Positions 24,007 through 33,571 of a DNA stretch of 64,000 nucleotides are shown in pieces. Position 1 is the first letter of the stretch. The number at the start of each line of letters is the position of its first letter. The position numbers and the translations under genes are program-made. The notes beneath the pieces were generated by a model. The model worked only from the letters and a program-made list of their open reading frames with translations. It was not told where the DNA came from and did not search any database. This DNA is from Chryseobacterium kimseyorum (lineage in GTDB: Bacteria; Bacteroidota; Bacteroidia; Flavobacteriales; Weeksellaceae). The stretch lies in the NCBI RefSeq assembly GCF_025971945.1, contig NZ_JAPDHW010000009.1:62001-126000 (forward strand). The letters are read 5' to 3'.

Positions 24007-24687
24007 TTATTTTCCAAGCGGTCCCAGAAGTGATGCTGAATTCTGCTTTTCATGATCTTCAATGATATTGAATAATCCATTCACGATCTGTTCTGATGCC
24101 AGCATGCTCAATCCACCTGCATTAACGTTGTTACTGGATCCACCACCTAAAAGACTTCCCAAAAGATTACTTCCCGATAAAGCAGTATTGATCGTTTTCA
24201 CAATTCCATACTTATTAAGCTCCTGCTCAACCTTCGGTGCGATGGCTGCAACAAGTTGCTGAGACGTTTTCTCTTTTAAGATAAGGGTAGCAGTCCCTTT
24301 TTCACCCTGAATGATTCTTGTCACATCCTGAGCATTTAAACTATTCACTGCATTTTCCAAAATAGGTCTTGAAATATTTACCGTGTACACAGCTGCATCG
24401 GCAATGTACTCCCTCTCCTTGGCAACAATTGATGGAGCTATTTTTTCTAAAGTGGTATTGATGTCACGCAGTTGTTTTGGCAAAGCCTTATCTACCAAAT
24501 TGTTCTGAAGAAATGCTTCTTTGTTTCCGTAGATACTCATCCCTTTATTAATGCCACCCAGCAAAACTCTCTTGATTACTGCTAAGCCTAAGTCTGAAGT
24601 TGCCAAAGTGGAACAAGACTGTAAACTTGTAGTGATTACTGCGCCGGTACCAAAAACTAAAGCAACGGCAATTATATATTTTTTCAT
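24007..24687 (-). CDS. DUF4197 lipoprotein
   Basis: I place the start at 24687, giving 226 residues with the signal peptide MKKYIIAVALVFGTGAVITT and a lipobox at LQSC; a longer frame from 24750 would add 21 residues in front of this signal. Family hallmarks are KRVLLGGINKGMSIYGNKEAFLQN, IAPSIVAKEREYIADAAVYTVN and GSLLGGGSSNNV. The family has no known function. It is alone or leads DUF493 on the minus strand. Confidence 0.82.
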   Translation of the reverse strand: MKKYIIAVALVFGTGAVITTSLQSCSTLATSDLGLAVIKRVLLGGINKGMSIYGNKEAFLQNNLVDKALPKQLRDINTTLEKIAPSIVAKEREYIADAAVYTVNISRPILENAVNSLNAQDVTRIIQGEKGTATLILKEKTSQQLVAAIAPKVEQELNKYGIVKTINTALSGSNLLGSLLGGGSSNNVNAGGLSMLASEQIVNGLFNIIEDHEKQNSASLLGPLGK

Positions 24688-25123
24688 TTTCAATTTTTTT
24701 AACGCTGTCAAAAACTGCACCAAAGGTAAATACAATTGCGTGTTTAACAAAAAATTACATTGATATTATTTGAATCTAAAATTATCCACTCAACAGCATC
24801 TCTGGACAATTACTGATTCAAATGAGTGGATTGTACAAAAATGAGACATTAGAGCTTTGTTTTGGTGCATTTTTCAGTAAATATGTGCTTTGCTTCAATG
24901 TGAAATATTTATCTATATTAAAATATTATGTTGCAGAATTTATTAAAATTTAGTTTTTTTTAAGATATTTCTCATTTTAATAGGTTGTTAATAAATTATT
25001 TAACTAAATTTAACATCATCTGATATTTTTTATATTTTTGAGCAGGTCTTCCTTTAATAAAGAAAAACATCTTCGTTAAGAAGACTTAACACATTTGATT
25101 TGTACAAGATAAAATTAAACTAT
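24688..25123. other. Intergenic region between DUF4197 and susC
   Basis: About 436 bases with no convincing gene. It contains the likely divergent promoters, including the TATTTTTG box at 25033-25040, and an AT-rich leader of about 80 bases before susC. The TTG at 25100 opens an in-frame extension of susC, but a clean signal peptide begins at the ATG at 25124. No regulator gene or obvious operator was found. Confidence 0.6.
25033..25040 (+). promoter_or_regulatory. -7 promoter box of the SusC/SusD operon
   Basis: TATTTTTG matches TAnnTTTG, leaving a leader of about 80 bases. No -33 TTG at the expected distance. Confidence 0.45.
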
Positions 25124-27916
25124 ATGAAACAAACTAATTTAAAGTATTCTTGTCTGATTGCTGTTTTATACTTTGGTATGAACGTCAACGGGCAAACAAC
25201 GACCCAAGATACTGTTTCCAGAGAGCAGAAGATTGAGGAGGTTGTTATGATTGGATATGGATCCCGAAAAGCTGTAGATAATACTACTGCAGTAAGTTCT
25301 CTAAAAGCTGAAGAGGTTTCTAAAACTAAAGTTTTGAATGCTTCTCAAGCAATTCAAGGTAAAGTTGCCGGTGTACAAGTTACGGCATCTGACTTACCAG
25401 GATCAACGCCGACAATCTTAATTCGTGGATTAGGTACTGTTGAAGGAGGTAGAAATCCTTTATATGTGGTAGATGGATTGTTTGCTGATAATATTAACAA
25501 TATCAACACAAATGATATTCTTACCTATGATGTATTAAAAGATGCTTCATCACTGGCAATCTATGGTAATCGTGGAGCGAATGGTGTTATCATTATCACT
25601 ACAAAATCTGGTAGAGGTAGGGGTATTACGCTTGAATATGATGGATTTATTGGTATTAGAAATCCTTTGAAAAAAGTTAAGATGGCTGGAAGCAATCTTT
25701 TCTCACTTTATAATAATCTTGCATTAGGCACAACACGTTTTTCTCAAGATCAACCAGTAAATACAGATTGGTTTGATACAGTTACTAGAACAGGTGTTTA
25801 TAATCAACACAATATCAGTATTTCAGGATCTTCTGATAAAGCAAAGTATTTTTTGAGTTTAAATAACTATGACGAGAAAGCTATTTTGCGAGGTACAGAT
25901 TACAATAGAGCAACTGTAAGAACTAATAACGAATTTAAAATTTCTAAGGGTATTACTTTATCACAGAATTTAAGCGTTGCGTTTTCTAACATTACTCCAA
26001 AACCTCTAGGTGTTTTCACTTCTGCTTATAAGCAGTCGCCAATTGTTCCTGTTCGTTTTGCAGATGGGCAATATGGTGTTTCTTTAGTAGGTGGAAACGG
26101 ATTTGCTTCACCTACAGGATTGTCGTCATTTAATAATGTCGGAAACCCTCTGGCACAGCTTGAGCTAAACAATGAAAGACAAAAATCTATGCAGATGCAG
26201 GGTGGTTTGAAGCTAGATATGGATTTGTTTGACGGTCTTAAATTTACATCACAGTTCAGCGGAGAGTATTATAATTACAAGAATTATATTTTCGATAATG
26301 GTGTAAGACTCATTGGTCAGGCTCCTGCAACATTCACAAACCAATTAACCAATGTCACTGAAAATTATTATAATTGGCAGTTGACAAATTATCTTACTTA
26401 TACTAAAACTTTTGCGGATATTCATAATATTGAAGCAACTGCCGGTACAGAAACTTCTTTCAGATCAGGTATCGACAGATTAAGAATGGTAAGACAAAAT
26501 CTTTCAGGAAACAGCAATTATTGGAACTTGGAAGGTATTGACTATGTTACAAATGGTAGTCTAAAAAACTTTAACAGTATTGATTTTAACGAAAATAGAA
26601 CAGTGTCTTATTTCGGAAGAGCTCAGTATAAATTAATGAATCGTTACTTGTTGACAGCAACAATTAGAAGAGATGGTTCTTCTCAATTTGCAGAAGGTCA
26701 GAAGTGGGGTAACTTCCCATCTTTCGGTGCAGGCTGGATTGTTTCTGAAGAAAGTTTCTTAAAAGGGAATAATGTTATCAACCTACTTAAATTCAGAGGA
26801 GGATGGGGTAGATTAGGTAATCAAAATGTTCCACTGAACGTAGCTACACTTTCTTCAGGAGCAGAATATAATTATTCTTTCGGTGGGGTTAGTAATTCAA
26901 ACGGAACAACTAATAATCAGCTTTTAGATCCAAGTTTGGGTTGGGAGATTACCGAAGAAACAAGTGGTGGAGTAGATTTTGCCTTTTTAAACAAAAGATT
27001 GTCAGGATCTGTTGATATCTATAATAAAATAACCAAAAATATTATCTTGGCATCTTTACCTCCTTCTCCGGCTGGTATAGGACTTTCAGGATATTCTCAT
27101 TTAGGTCAGGTTTCTAATAAAGGATATGAGATTAGTTTAGGCTGGCAAGATACAGCGGGACAAGATTTCAGCTATTCGATCAATGCAAACTTTTCGCAGA
27201 ACAAGAATAATCTTGATGAAGTATTTTCTAATGTAAATATTAAACAGGGAGGCAGCCTTGGGAACGGACAATGGACAAAATATTTTGGAGAACAAGCTGT
27301 GGGACAACCTTTAGGAAGCTTCTATTTATGGGAAACAAACGGCTATGATGCTAACGGAAATATGACCTATGTAGATACCAATGGAAATGGCAGAACCGGC
27401 TCTCAGGATGCCGAGGATAGAAAGTTTTTTGGATCTTACATTCCAAAATCTACAATGGGTATCAATATAGACTTACGTTACAAAAATATAGATCTAGCAG
27501 TAAATGGATTTGGTGCGTTTGGGCATAAGGTATATAATGGTAAGAAGGCGCAGAGATTTTCAGGAGAAAATGTAGAGTATGATGTGGCATCTAATTTCTG
27601 GACTGCGACAAATACAAATGCAGGAAATCCAGCACCGTTTAACGCGGTTCCGATTGCATCTACGTATTATTTAGAATCAGGAGATTTCTTTAGAGTCAAT
27701 AATATTACATTAGGTTTTAATCTTCAGAAGCCTGTAGAGTATATCTCTTCACTTAGATTTTATGTGAGTGCAATCAATCCTTTTATTTTCCAAAAATTCT
27801 CAGGGTTTTCACCAGAACTTAACGCAAATGGTGACCCTTATGAACTTGCCGGGGTAGAATTAGATGCATATCCATCTCTTCGCTCGTTCGTTTTTGGAGT
27901 AAATGTTAAATTTTAA
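25124..27916 (+). CDS. SusC/RagA-type TonB-dependent outer-membrane transporter
   Basis: A 930-residue TonB-dependent transporter that imports oligosaccharides across the outer membrane with its SusD partner. The signal peptide ends NG|Q. A TonB-box-like stretch EEVVMIGYGSRK is near residue 40, the plug with ASQAIQGKVAGVQV and IRGLGTVEGGRNPLYVVDG follows at about 70-125, and a 22-strand barrel ends in SLRSFVFGVNVKF. Most SusC proteins carry a carboxypeptidase-regulatory-like domain before the plug; here it is absent, as the plug begins about 35 residues after the signal peptide. SusD follows 17 bases downstream. Confidence 0.95.
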   Translation: MKQTNLKYSCLIAVLYFGMNVNGQTTTQDTVSREQKIEEVVMIGYGSRKAVDNTTAVSSLKAEEVSKTKVLNASQAIQGKVAGVQVTASDLPGSTPTILIRGLGTVEGGRNPLYVVDGLFADNINNINTNDILTYDVLKDASSLAIYGNRGANGVIIITTKSGRGRGITLEYDGFIGIRNPLKKVKMAGSNLFSLYNNLALGTTRFSQDQPVNTDWFDTVTRTGVYNQHNISISGSSDKAKYFLSLNNYDEKAILRGTDYNRATVRTNNEFKISKGITLSQNLSVAFSNITPKPLGVFTSAYKQSPIVPVRFADGQYGVSLVGGNGFASPTGLSSFNNVGNPLAQLELNNERQKSMQMQGGLKLDMDLFDGLKFTSQFSGEYYNYKNYIFDNGVRLIGQAPATFTNQLTNVTENYYNWQLTNYLTYTKTFADIHNIEATAGTETSFRSGIDRLRMVRQNLSGNSNYWNLEGIDYVTNGSLKNFNSIDFNENRTVSYFGRAQYKLMNRYLLTATIRRDGSSQFAEGQKWGNFPSFGAGWIVSEESFLKGNNVINLLKFRGGWGRLGNQNVPLNVATLSSGAEYNYSFGGVSNSNGTTNNQLLDPSLGWEITEETSGGVDFAFLNKRLSGSVDIYNKITKNIILASLPPSPAGIGLSGYSHLGQVSNKGYEISLGWQDTAGQDFSYSINANFSQNKNNLDEVFSNVNIKQGGSLGNGQWTKYFGEQAVGQPLGSFYLWETNGYDANGNMTYVDTNGNGRTGSQDAEDRKFFGSYIPKSTMGINIDLRYKNIDLAVNGFGAFGHKVYNGKKAQRFSGENVEYDVASNFWTATNTNAGNPAPFNAVPIASTYYLESGDFFRVNNITLGFNLQKPVEYISSLRFYVSAINPFIFQKFSGFSPELNANGDPYELAGVELDAYPSLRSFVFGVNVKF

Positions 27917-27933
27917 TTACTAAGTTATCTATT

Positions 27934-29397
27934 ATGAAAAAAACAATCGTATTACTATCTATATTATCACTTACTTTTATTAATAATAGCTGTAGTGAAG
28001 ATTTTCTTGATACTACGCCTACTCAGCAGATTGCATTAGAGGATTTGCTGAATGAGTATAACAATGATGCAGGAGCAGAAAGTTTTGTAACAGCAATCTA
28101 TTCTAAATATCTTGATTGGAATATCAGTTCGTTTGCATGGATTGGAATGAGCAGTATTGTAACAGATGATGCTGACAAAGGTTCTTCACCTGGAGATTCA
28201 GGAAGTGACAAAGATGTGCTGGATGCACTGACTTTTTCTTCAACGTCTCCGTCTTTCCAAGATGTTTGGGAAGGTCACTACCAGGCTATCAACAGATCAA
28301 ACCAAGCTTTAAAATATCTGCCACTTCTAGACAAAGCAGACGCATCATTAAGAAGTAGGCTAGAAGGGGAGGCTAAATTTTTGAGAGCTTTTTCATACTT
28401 TATCTTAGTGAGAAGTTATGGTGACGTACCATTGGTGGACAAAGTTTTTGAGAACACCGAAGCAGACAGAACTATGGTTTTTACCAGAAAATCTAAAGCA
28501 GAAATTTACGCATTTATCGAAAGTGATTTACAGTCTGCTATTGCTACACTACCTCAAAAAAATGCTTATTCAGGAACTAATATTGGTAGAGCATCAAAAG
28601 GTGCAGCACATGCATTATTAGCAAAAGTTGCATTGTATCAAAAAAAATGGCAACAAGTAATTGATCATTGTGACCAAGTCGTTGGTTATTCTTTGACTCC
28701 TAATTTCCAAGATATCTATAAAGTGTCAGGAGAAAATAATGCTGAATCTGTTTTTGAAATTCAGGGTAAAGGAGGTCCAAGTCAACCAGGAATTCAGCAG
28801 TATTCTCAAGTTCAGGGAGCGAGAGGTGCTGGTGGATGGGGCTGGGGCTTTAACACTCCTTCACAAAACTTAGTAGATGCATTTAACGCAGCCGGTGATA
28901 CAGAAAGAAGAGACGCAACAATTATTATTAAACCTGTAACTTTATATGATGGCAGGTTAGTTCCTGCAACGGTAGAAAATAATTATTATAATTATAAAGC
29001 ATATTCATCTGCGTTTACAGGTGATGATGATTCAGATGCAAACATTCGTTATTTAAGATATTCAGAAGTATTGCTAATGAAAGCTGAAGCAATGAATGAA
29101 TTAGGACAAACTGCTAATGCTGCCACTTTCCTTAATCAGGTAAGAAATAGGGCAGGTTTAGCAAACACCACAGCTGTATCTCAGGCAGACATGAGAACTG
29201 CCATCTACAAGGAAAGAAGGCTGGAATTAGCTATGGAGCATGATCGATGGTTTGATATCGTGAGAACCGGTCAGGCACAGGCGGCTATGGCTGCTGACGG
29301 TAAGACTTTTAAAGTTGGAACACATGAAGTATTTCCAGTACCCAATAAGTTTATACTTGAAGCAAAAGGACTTGCATCGCAAAACTTAGGCTATTAA
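27934..29397 (+). CDS. SusD/RagB-type surface glycan-binding lipoprotein
   Basis: A 487-residue lipoprotein with a signal peptide ending NNSC, so C20 is lipidated. It carries the SusD tetratricopeptide-like core: FQDVWEGHYQAINRSNQALKYL near residue 109-130, AKFLRAFSYFILVRSYGDVPLV near 147-168 and the C-terminal KERRLELAMEHDRWFDIVRTGQA near 429-451. It caps the SusC barrel and binds the glycan at the cell surface. After the cysteine, SEDF is compatible with surface export. It is cotranscribed with SusC and the LamG gene. Confidence 0.95.
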   Translation: MKKTIVLLSILSLTFINNSCSEDFLDTTPTQQIALEDLLNEYNNDAGAESFVTAIYSKYLDWNISSFAWIGMSSIVTDDADKGSSPGDSGSDKDVLDALTFSSTSPSFQDVWEGHYQAINRSNQALKYLPLLDKADASLRSRLEGEAKFLRAFSYFILVRSYGDVPLVDKVFENTEADRTMVFTRKSKAEIYAFIESDLQSAIATLPQKNAYSGTNIGRASKGAAHALLAKVALYQKKWQQVIDHCDQVVGYSLTPNFQDIYKVSGENNAESVFEIQGKGGPSQPGIQQYSQVQGARGAGGWGWGFNTPSQNLVDAFNAAGDTERRDATIIIKPVTLYDGRLVPATVENNYYNYKAYSSAFTGDDDSDANIRYLRYSEVLLMKAEAMNELGQTANAATFLNQVRNRAGLANTTAVSQADMRTAIYKERRLELAMEHDRWFDIVRTGQAQAAMAADGKTFKVGTHEVFPVPNKFILEAKGLASQNLGY

Positions 29398-29412
29398 TAC
29401 AAATACAAAAAA

Positions 29413-30396
29413 ATGAAAACATACAAAAATTTGAAATATTTTGGCTCTGCATTGATATTAGGTGCATTGTTTCTGAGCTGTGAGGATAGTATTGATAAAG
29501 ATAATCCCGCAATTCCATACGTTGATATTGGGGGCTTTGCAAACTCAGATGCTATTGCTTCTGGAAACTTAATTGCTAAAATGAGTTTTGAGAACAATTT
29601 ACTTGATAGTAAAAATAATATTACTAATCAAATGCCTATGGCTGTAAATTATGCGACTGGTGCCAAAGGTATGGCTTATAATGGATCGGCGACAGACATG
29701 AAATATTCTGTAGGAAATGCCAGTACAGCTATAACGGGACTGAATGGAAGTTTCACGATCGCATTTTGGATGAAAAGCGATGGAACCGTAAGCGCAGCTA
29801 CGCCGGGACAGGGAAAAGGTGCCCAAGGAATTTTTTCAATTGTTCGTCCAACAGAATTTTGGGGTGGGATTAATTTATTTATTGAGAATCCTGACTCTTC
29901 TAAACCTGATAGAATCCGATTAAAGTTAGGAGTTGAAGGAAGCAACCCAGCAGCTGCATGGAAAGGACAAAGTGTTATCGCCAATTTGGATGGCTATAAA
30001 GGCAAATGGGTTCACATGGTTTTTGCTTATGATGCAACTACAAGCAAATGTTATGTTTATCAAGATGGTGAAGCGGCTAAAAATTTAGATGGATTTGCAT
30101 ATTCACCTGCTGGTGGGGAACTTAGTGGTTCAGCCTCATGGTTTGCATCAGATCCAGGGGGAGCTAATAATCCAAGTGGAGCTTCTGGATATGGAGCTTT
30201 CCAAATGTCTGGTACTAATGGTAAGGTAGTTTTTGGTTCACATCAGTTTGAAACAGTACCACCCCTAAATAACGGATCACAACAGGATTGGGCAACAAGT
30301 TTCGCGGGTCAGCTGGATGAATTCAGACTTTACAATGTCGCATTGAAATCTTCTGAAGCAATTGCGTTATATAAACTCGAAAAAGACAATCGATAA
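29413..30396 (+). CDS. LamG/concanavalin-like surface lipoprotein, probable glycan-binding protein
   Basis: A 327-residue lipoprotein (lipobox LFLSC, then EDSIDKDN, an acidic stretch like the surface-export signal of Bacteroidota lipoproteins). The body is a single LamG/concanavalin A-like jelly roll: SFTIAFWMKSDGTVS near residue 112-126, KWVHMVFAYDATTSKCYVYQDGE near 197-219 and FAGQLDEFRLYNVALKSSEAIALY at the end. Its position directly after SusD, as the third gene of the operon, is that of a surface glycan-binding protein. A hydrolase function is not excluded, but I see no catalytic acid pair. A strong terminator follows. Confidence 0.83.
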   Translation: MKTYKNLKYFGSALILGALFLSCEDSIDKDNPAIPYVDIGGFANSDAIASGNLIAKMSFENNLLDSKNNITNQMPMAVNYATGAKGMAYNGSATDMKYSVGNASTAITGLNGSFTIAFWMKSDGTVSAATPGQGKGAQGIFSIVRPTEFWGGINLFIENPDSSKPDRIRLKLGVEGSNPAAAWKGQSVIANLDGYKGKWVHMVFAYDATTSKCYVYQDGEAAKNLDGFAYSPAGGELSGSASWFASDPGGANNPSGASGYGAFQMSGTNGKVVFGSHQFETVPPLNNGSQQDWATSFAGQLDEFRLYNVALKSSEAIALYKLEKDNR

Positions 30397-30400
30397 TCTC

Positions 30401-30429
30401 AAAAGAGCCCTCTATCGGGCTCTTTTCTA
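30401..30429 (+). terminator. Terminator of the SusC-SusD-LamG operon
   Basis: AAAAGAGCCC (30401-30410) pairs perfectly with GGGCTCTTTT (30417-30426). A promoter -7 box begins at 30430, so one transcript ends where the next begins. Confidence 0.85.
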
Positions 30430-30437
30430 TATCTTTG
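30430..30437 (+). promoter_or_regulatory. -7 promoter box of the first GH144-type gene
   Basis: TATCTTTG fits TAnnTTTG exactly and ends three bases before the ATG at 30441. Transcripts from it would be almost leaderless. The -33 region would lie in the terminator hairpin. Confidence 0.45.
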
Positions 30438-30440
30438 AAC

Positions 30441-31835
30441 ATGAAAAAACTTACAGCAGCAATATTATTTTTAGGTCTCATTATGGGATCTTGTTCCTCA
30501 GATGATGGTACTCCAAGCGAAGGAACTCCTATTGGCGGTGGCGGCGCAGGTACTGAGGTTCCTAACAATTACACAGACACCCAACTTCTCGAGATGGTGC
30601 AGAAAGATGCGCTCAAATATTTCTGGGATTTGGCAGAAAGCAATTCAAAACTCGCCAGAGAAAGATACCACACCGACAATCCTGGACAGGATGCTAACGT
30701 TGTTTCTGCGGGAGGATCAGGTTTTGGCTTGATGACAATTTTAGTAGGTATAAAAAATGGGTATGTGACCAAAGCAGAAGCGGTTTCAAGATTAACTACT
30801 GCACTCAGCTTTCTTCAAAATGCTGACAGATTTCACGGGGCGTGGCCACACTGGATGAATGGCACAAACGGACAGGTAATTCCTTTCAGTTCACAGGATA
30901 ATGGTGGTGACTTGGTAGAAACAGCATTCTTAGCGCAGGGACTGATTTGTGTTAGAGAATACTTTAAAAGTTCTACTGATGCTTCAGAACTTGCTCTTTC
31001 ACAAAAAGCAGACACCCTTTTCAAAGGTATTGAATGGAGTTGGTATACAAAAGGAGAAAACACGTTGTACTGGCACTGGTCTCCGAATTACAATTTTCAG
31101 ATGAATATGCAGTTGAAAGGTTTTGATGAAACTTTAATTACCTATGTAATGGCAGCAGCTTCACCTACTTTTACCATAGATAAACCAGTTTACACGCAAG
31201 GTTGGGCTAGAAACGGAAGCATTGCCAACGGCGGAAGCGTCTACGGAAATTCTGTCGTAGTTGCTCACAACGGGGCTCCGGGAAGCATCGGACCAATGTT
31301 TTGGTCACATTATTCGTTCCTAGGACTTGACCCAAGAGGTTTAACGGATGATTATGTAAATTACGGCACTGCCACGACCAATCATGCAAAAATCATGTAT
31401 CAGTACTCGGTTACAAATCCAAAAGGATGGCAGGGATACAACTCTAAAAGTTGGGGATTAACCGCCAGTTATTCCCGAAATGCAGACGGTTCTACCGGAT
31501 ATTCTGCACATCAGCCGAATAATGACTTGGGAGTTATTACACCTACAGCTGCACTGTCAAACATGCCGTATACGCCAACCGAAAGTATGAATATGCTTAA
31601 ATTTTTGTATAACGAAAATTACAGTAAATACGTGGGAGTTGCAGGACCATACGATGCATACTCCGTGCATTATAACTGGGTAACGCCAAGATATCTGGCA
31701 ATTGATCAGGGCACTATCGCGCCAATGATTGAAAATCACAAAAACCAGTTTCTGTGGAATCTGTTCATGAATGCTCCCGATATACGACAGGGACTTCTTA
31801 AGTTAGGTTTCCATTCTTCACAACATGGTTTTTAA
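30441..31835 (+). CDS. GH144-type endo-beta-1,2-glucanase-like lipoprotein, copy 1
   Basis: A 464-residue lipoprotein of the family annotated as glucoamylase (PF10091), which in Bacteroidota includes the GH144 endo-beta-1,2-glucanases. The signal MKKLTAAILFLGLIMGSC is followed by SSDDG, an acidic tail typical of surface-exposed lipoproteins. The alpha/alpha-barrel text includes DALKYFWDLAE, GGSGFGLMTILVG, NGGDLVETAFLAQGL, LKGFDETLITYVMAAASPTF and GTIAPMIENHKNQFLWNLFMNAPDI. I chose the ATG at 30441 over the TTG six bases upstream. The next gene is a paralogue. Substrate is inferred from family and locus. Confidence 0.85.
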   Translation: MKKLTAAILFLGLIMGSCSSDDGTPSEGTPIGGGGAGTEVPNNYTDTQLLEMVQKDALKYFWDLAESNSKLARERYHTDNPGQDANVVSAGGSGFGLMTILVGIKNGYVTKAEAVSRLTTALSFLQNADRFHGAWPHWMNGTNGQVIPFSSQDNGGDLVETAFLAQGLICVREYFKSSTDASELALSQKADTLFKGIEWSWYTKGENTLYWHWSPNYNFQMNMQLKGFDETLITYVMAAASPTFTIDKPVYTQGWARNGSIANGGSVYGNSVVVAHNGAPGSIGPMFWSHYSFLGLDPRGLTDDYVNYGTATTNHAKIMYQYSVTNPKGWQGYNSKSWGLTASYSRNADGSTGYSAHQPNNDLGVITPTAALSNMPYTPTESMNMLKFLYNENYSKYVGVAGPYDAYSVHYNWVTPRYLAIDQGTIAPMIENHKNQFLWNLFMNAPDIRQGLLKLGFHSSQHGF

Positions 31836-31983
31836 AATTGAGGATATCAGGCTGAAATAAATTCAGGCTTACTAACTTTTAAAAATGTTAGCAGCTTGTT
31901 AAAACAATAAAACGGTTTTAATATAAAAAGACTTAGGTTATTATTATTCATATGGAAATAAGAAATTGAACCGGTTAATACAG

Positions 31984-32013
31984 CTTTGCTAAAGTTTAAA
32001 ATCTTTAGCAAAG
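31984..32013. repeat. Perfect 11-bp hairpin between the two GH144-type genes
   Basis: CTTTGCTAAAG (31984-31994) and CTTTAGCAAAG (32003-32013) are exact inverted repeats with an eight-base loop, followed by TTTTTAAAAAT. It ends 21 bases before the start of copy 2, so it may act as an attenuator or terminator or stabilise the leader. Confidence 0.6.
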
Positions 32014-32034
32014 TTTTTAAAAATAAAATTTAGA

Positions 32035-33420
32035 ATGAAAAAATTAGCACTTACAGGAATTGCAGCATTGACCATCATATCCTGCACAACAACATCATCA
32101 ACCACTCAAAATACTTCTCAAAACAAAACCGTTGGGGATAATATTTCAGACAATCAGTTGATGGATAAAGTTCAGAAAGATGCTTTAAAGTACTTCTGGG
32201 ATTACGCAGAACCCAATTCAAAACTGGGGAGAGAGCGCTACCATGAAGACAATATTTATCCGGATAACGACAAACACGTTATCACCACCGGCGGTTCAGG
32301 ATTTGGATTGGCAACTATTTTAGTGGGTGTAGAAAGAGGTTTTATTCCCAGAAAAGAAGCTGTGAAAAGACTGACCAAGATGATGGATTTCCTTGCAAAA
32401 GCAGACCGTCACAAAGGTGCATGGTCACACTGGATCAACGGAGAAACCGGCAAAACGGTTCCTTTTGGAAAGAAAGATAACGGTGGAGATTTAGTAGAAA
32501 CTGCTTTTTTGACCACAGGTATCATTCAGGTTCGCGAATATTTCAAAAACGGAAATGCCGAAGAAAAAGCTTTAGCCAAAAAATGCGACGAACTCTGGAA
32601 AGGAATTCAGTGGAACTGGTATACCAAAGGCGGCGAAAAAGTTTTGTACTGGCACTGGTCACCGGAATATCAGTGGGAAATGAATTTTCCGTTGCAGGGC
32701 TACAATGAATGTCTGATCACCTACATTCTTGCGGCGTCATCACCAACCTTTTCCATCGATGCAGAAACGTATGAAAAAGGATGGACGAGAAATGGGACTT
32801 ATCTATCAGACAGAGAAAAGTACGGACTTCCAATGTTTGTCAAGCACAACGGAGCCGAAGAATATGGCGGGCCACTTTTTTGGGCACATTATTCCTACAT
32901 CGGTTTAGATCCTACAAATCTGTCGGATAAATTGATCAAAAACTATTTTGATTTAAATAAAAATCAGGTTTTAATCGACTACAAATACTGCGTCGAAAAT
33001 CCAAAGCAATGGAAAGGCTACGGTGAAAACTACTGGGGATTAACGGCAGGTTATTCACGAAACAAAGATGGCGGAGTGGGGTATGACGCGCATTTTCCAC
33101 AAAATGACCACGGTGTTATCACGCCAACGGCCGCTTTGAGCAGTTTCCCGTATACACCAAAAGAATCTATGGACTTTTTGAGATTTATGTATACTCAAAA
33201 GCCAGAATTCATCGGCTCTGCAGGTCCTTACGATGCGACGTCCATTCATTATGACAACTGGACGACGCCAAGGTATTTAGCCATCGATCAGGGAACAATT
33301 GCCCCGATGATTGAAAACTACCGCACCGGATTTTTGTGGAAATTATTTATGAATGCCCCCGAAATCCAGCAGGGACTGAAAAAACTAAGTTTTAAATCAG
33401 AAAAATACAACATCAAATAA
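32035..33420 (+). CDS. GH144-type endo-beta-1,2-glucanase-like lipoprotein, copy 2
   Basis: A 461-residue paralogue of the preceding gene, aligning along its whole length (KDALKYFWDYAEPNSKLGRERYH, GGSGFGLATILVG, LVETAFLTTGI, LQGYNECLITYILAASSPTF, GTIAPMIENYRTGFLWKLFMNAPEI). The signal peptide ends IISC but the next residues are TTTSSTTQN, with no acidic run, so unlike copy 1 it is probably held on the periplasmic side. Expected action: endo-cleavage of imported oligosaccharides. About 200 bases and a hairpin separate it from copy 1. Confidence 0.85.
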   Translation: MKKLALTGIAALTIISCTTTSSTTQNTSQNKTVGDNISDNQLMDKVQKDALKYFWDYAEPNSKLGRERYHEDNIYPDNDKHVITTGGSGFGLATILVGVERGFIPRKEAVKRLTKMMDFLAKADRHKGAWSHWINGETGKTVPFGKKDNGGDLVETAFLTTGIIQVREYFKNGNAEEKALAKKCDELWKGIQWNWYTKGGEKVLYWHWSPEYQWEMNFPLQGYNECLITYILAASSPTFSIDAETYEKGWTRNGTYLSDREKYGLPMFVKHNGAEEYGGPLFWAHYSYIGLDPTNLSDKLIKNYFDLNKNQVLIDYKYCVENPKQWKGYGENYWGLTAGYSRNKDGGVGYDAHFPQNDHGVITPTAALSSFPYTPKESMDFLRFMYTQKPEFIGSAGPYDATSIHYDNWTTPRYLAIDQGTIAPMIENYRTGFLWKLFMNAPEIQQGLKKLSFKSEKYNIK

Positions 33421-33470
33421 ACGTCAGTTATGCGAAATGCTAACAGCCAAAAGCCATCAGCCAATTGCCT

Positions 33471-33571
33471 TTTAGGAGCTTAATCCTGCTGTCCACTGTA
33501 TCTTTTTTTGTGTCAGTCTCCACTTTGTTCCGTCTGCCACAAAAAAAGGATGCCGTTCCCATCAGGGCTAG
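33471..33571. repeat. Structured intergenic repeat, copy A (possible Flavo-1-type element)
   Basis: The block runs from GGAGCTTAATCCTG through an A/T-rich hairpin to CCGTTCCCATCAGGGCTAG. The inner hairpin pairs ATCTTTTTTTGTG (33500-33512) with CACAAAAAAAGGAT (33538-33551) with one bulge. An outer helix pairs CCTG (33485-33488) with CAGG (33563-33566). Copy B at 37660 has the same layout with compensating changes in that helix. Confidence 0.6.
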
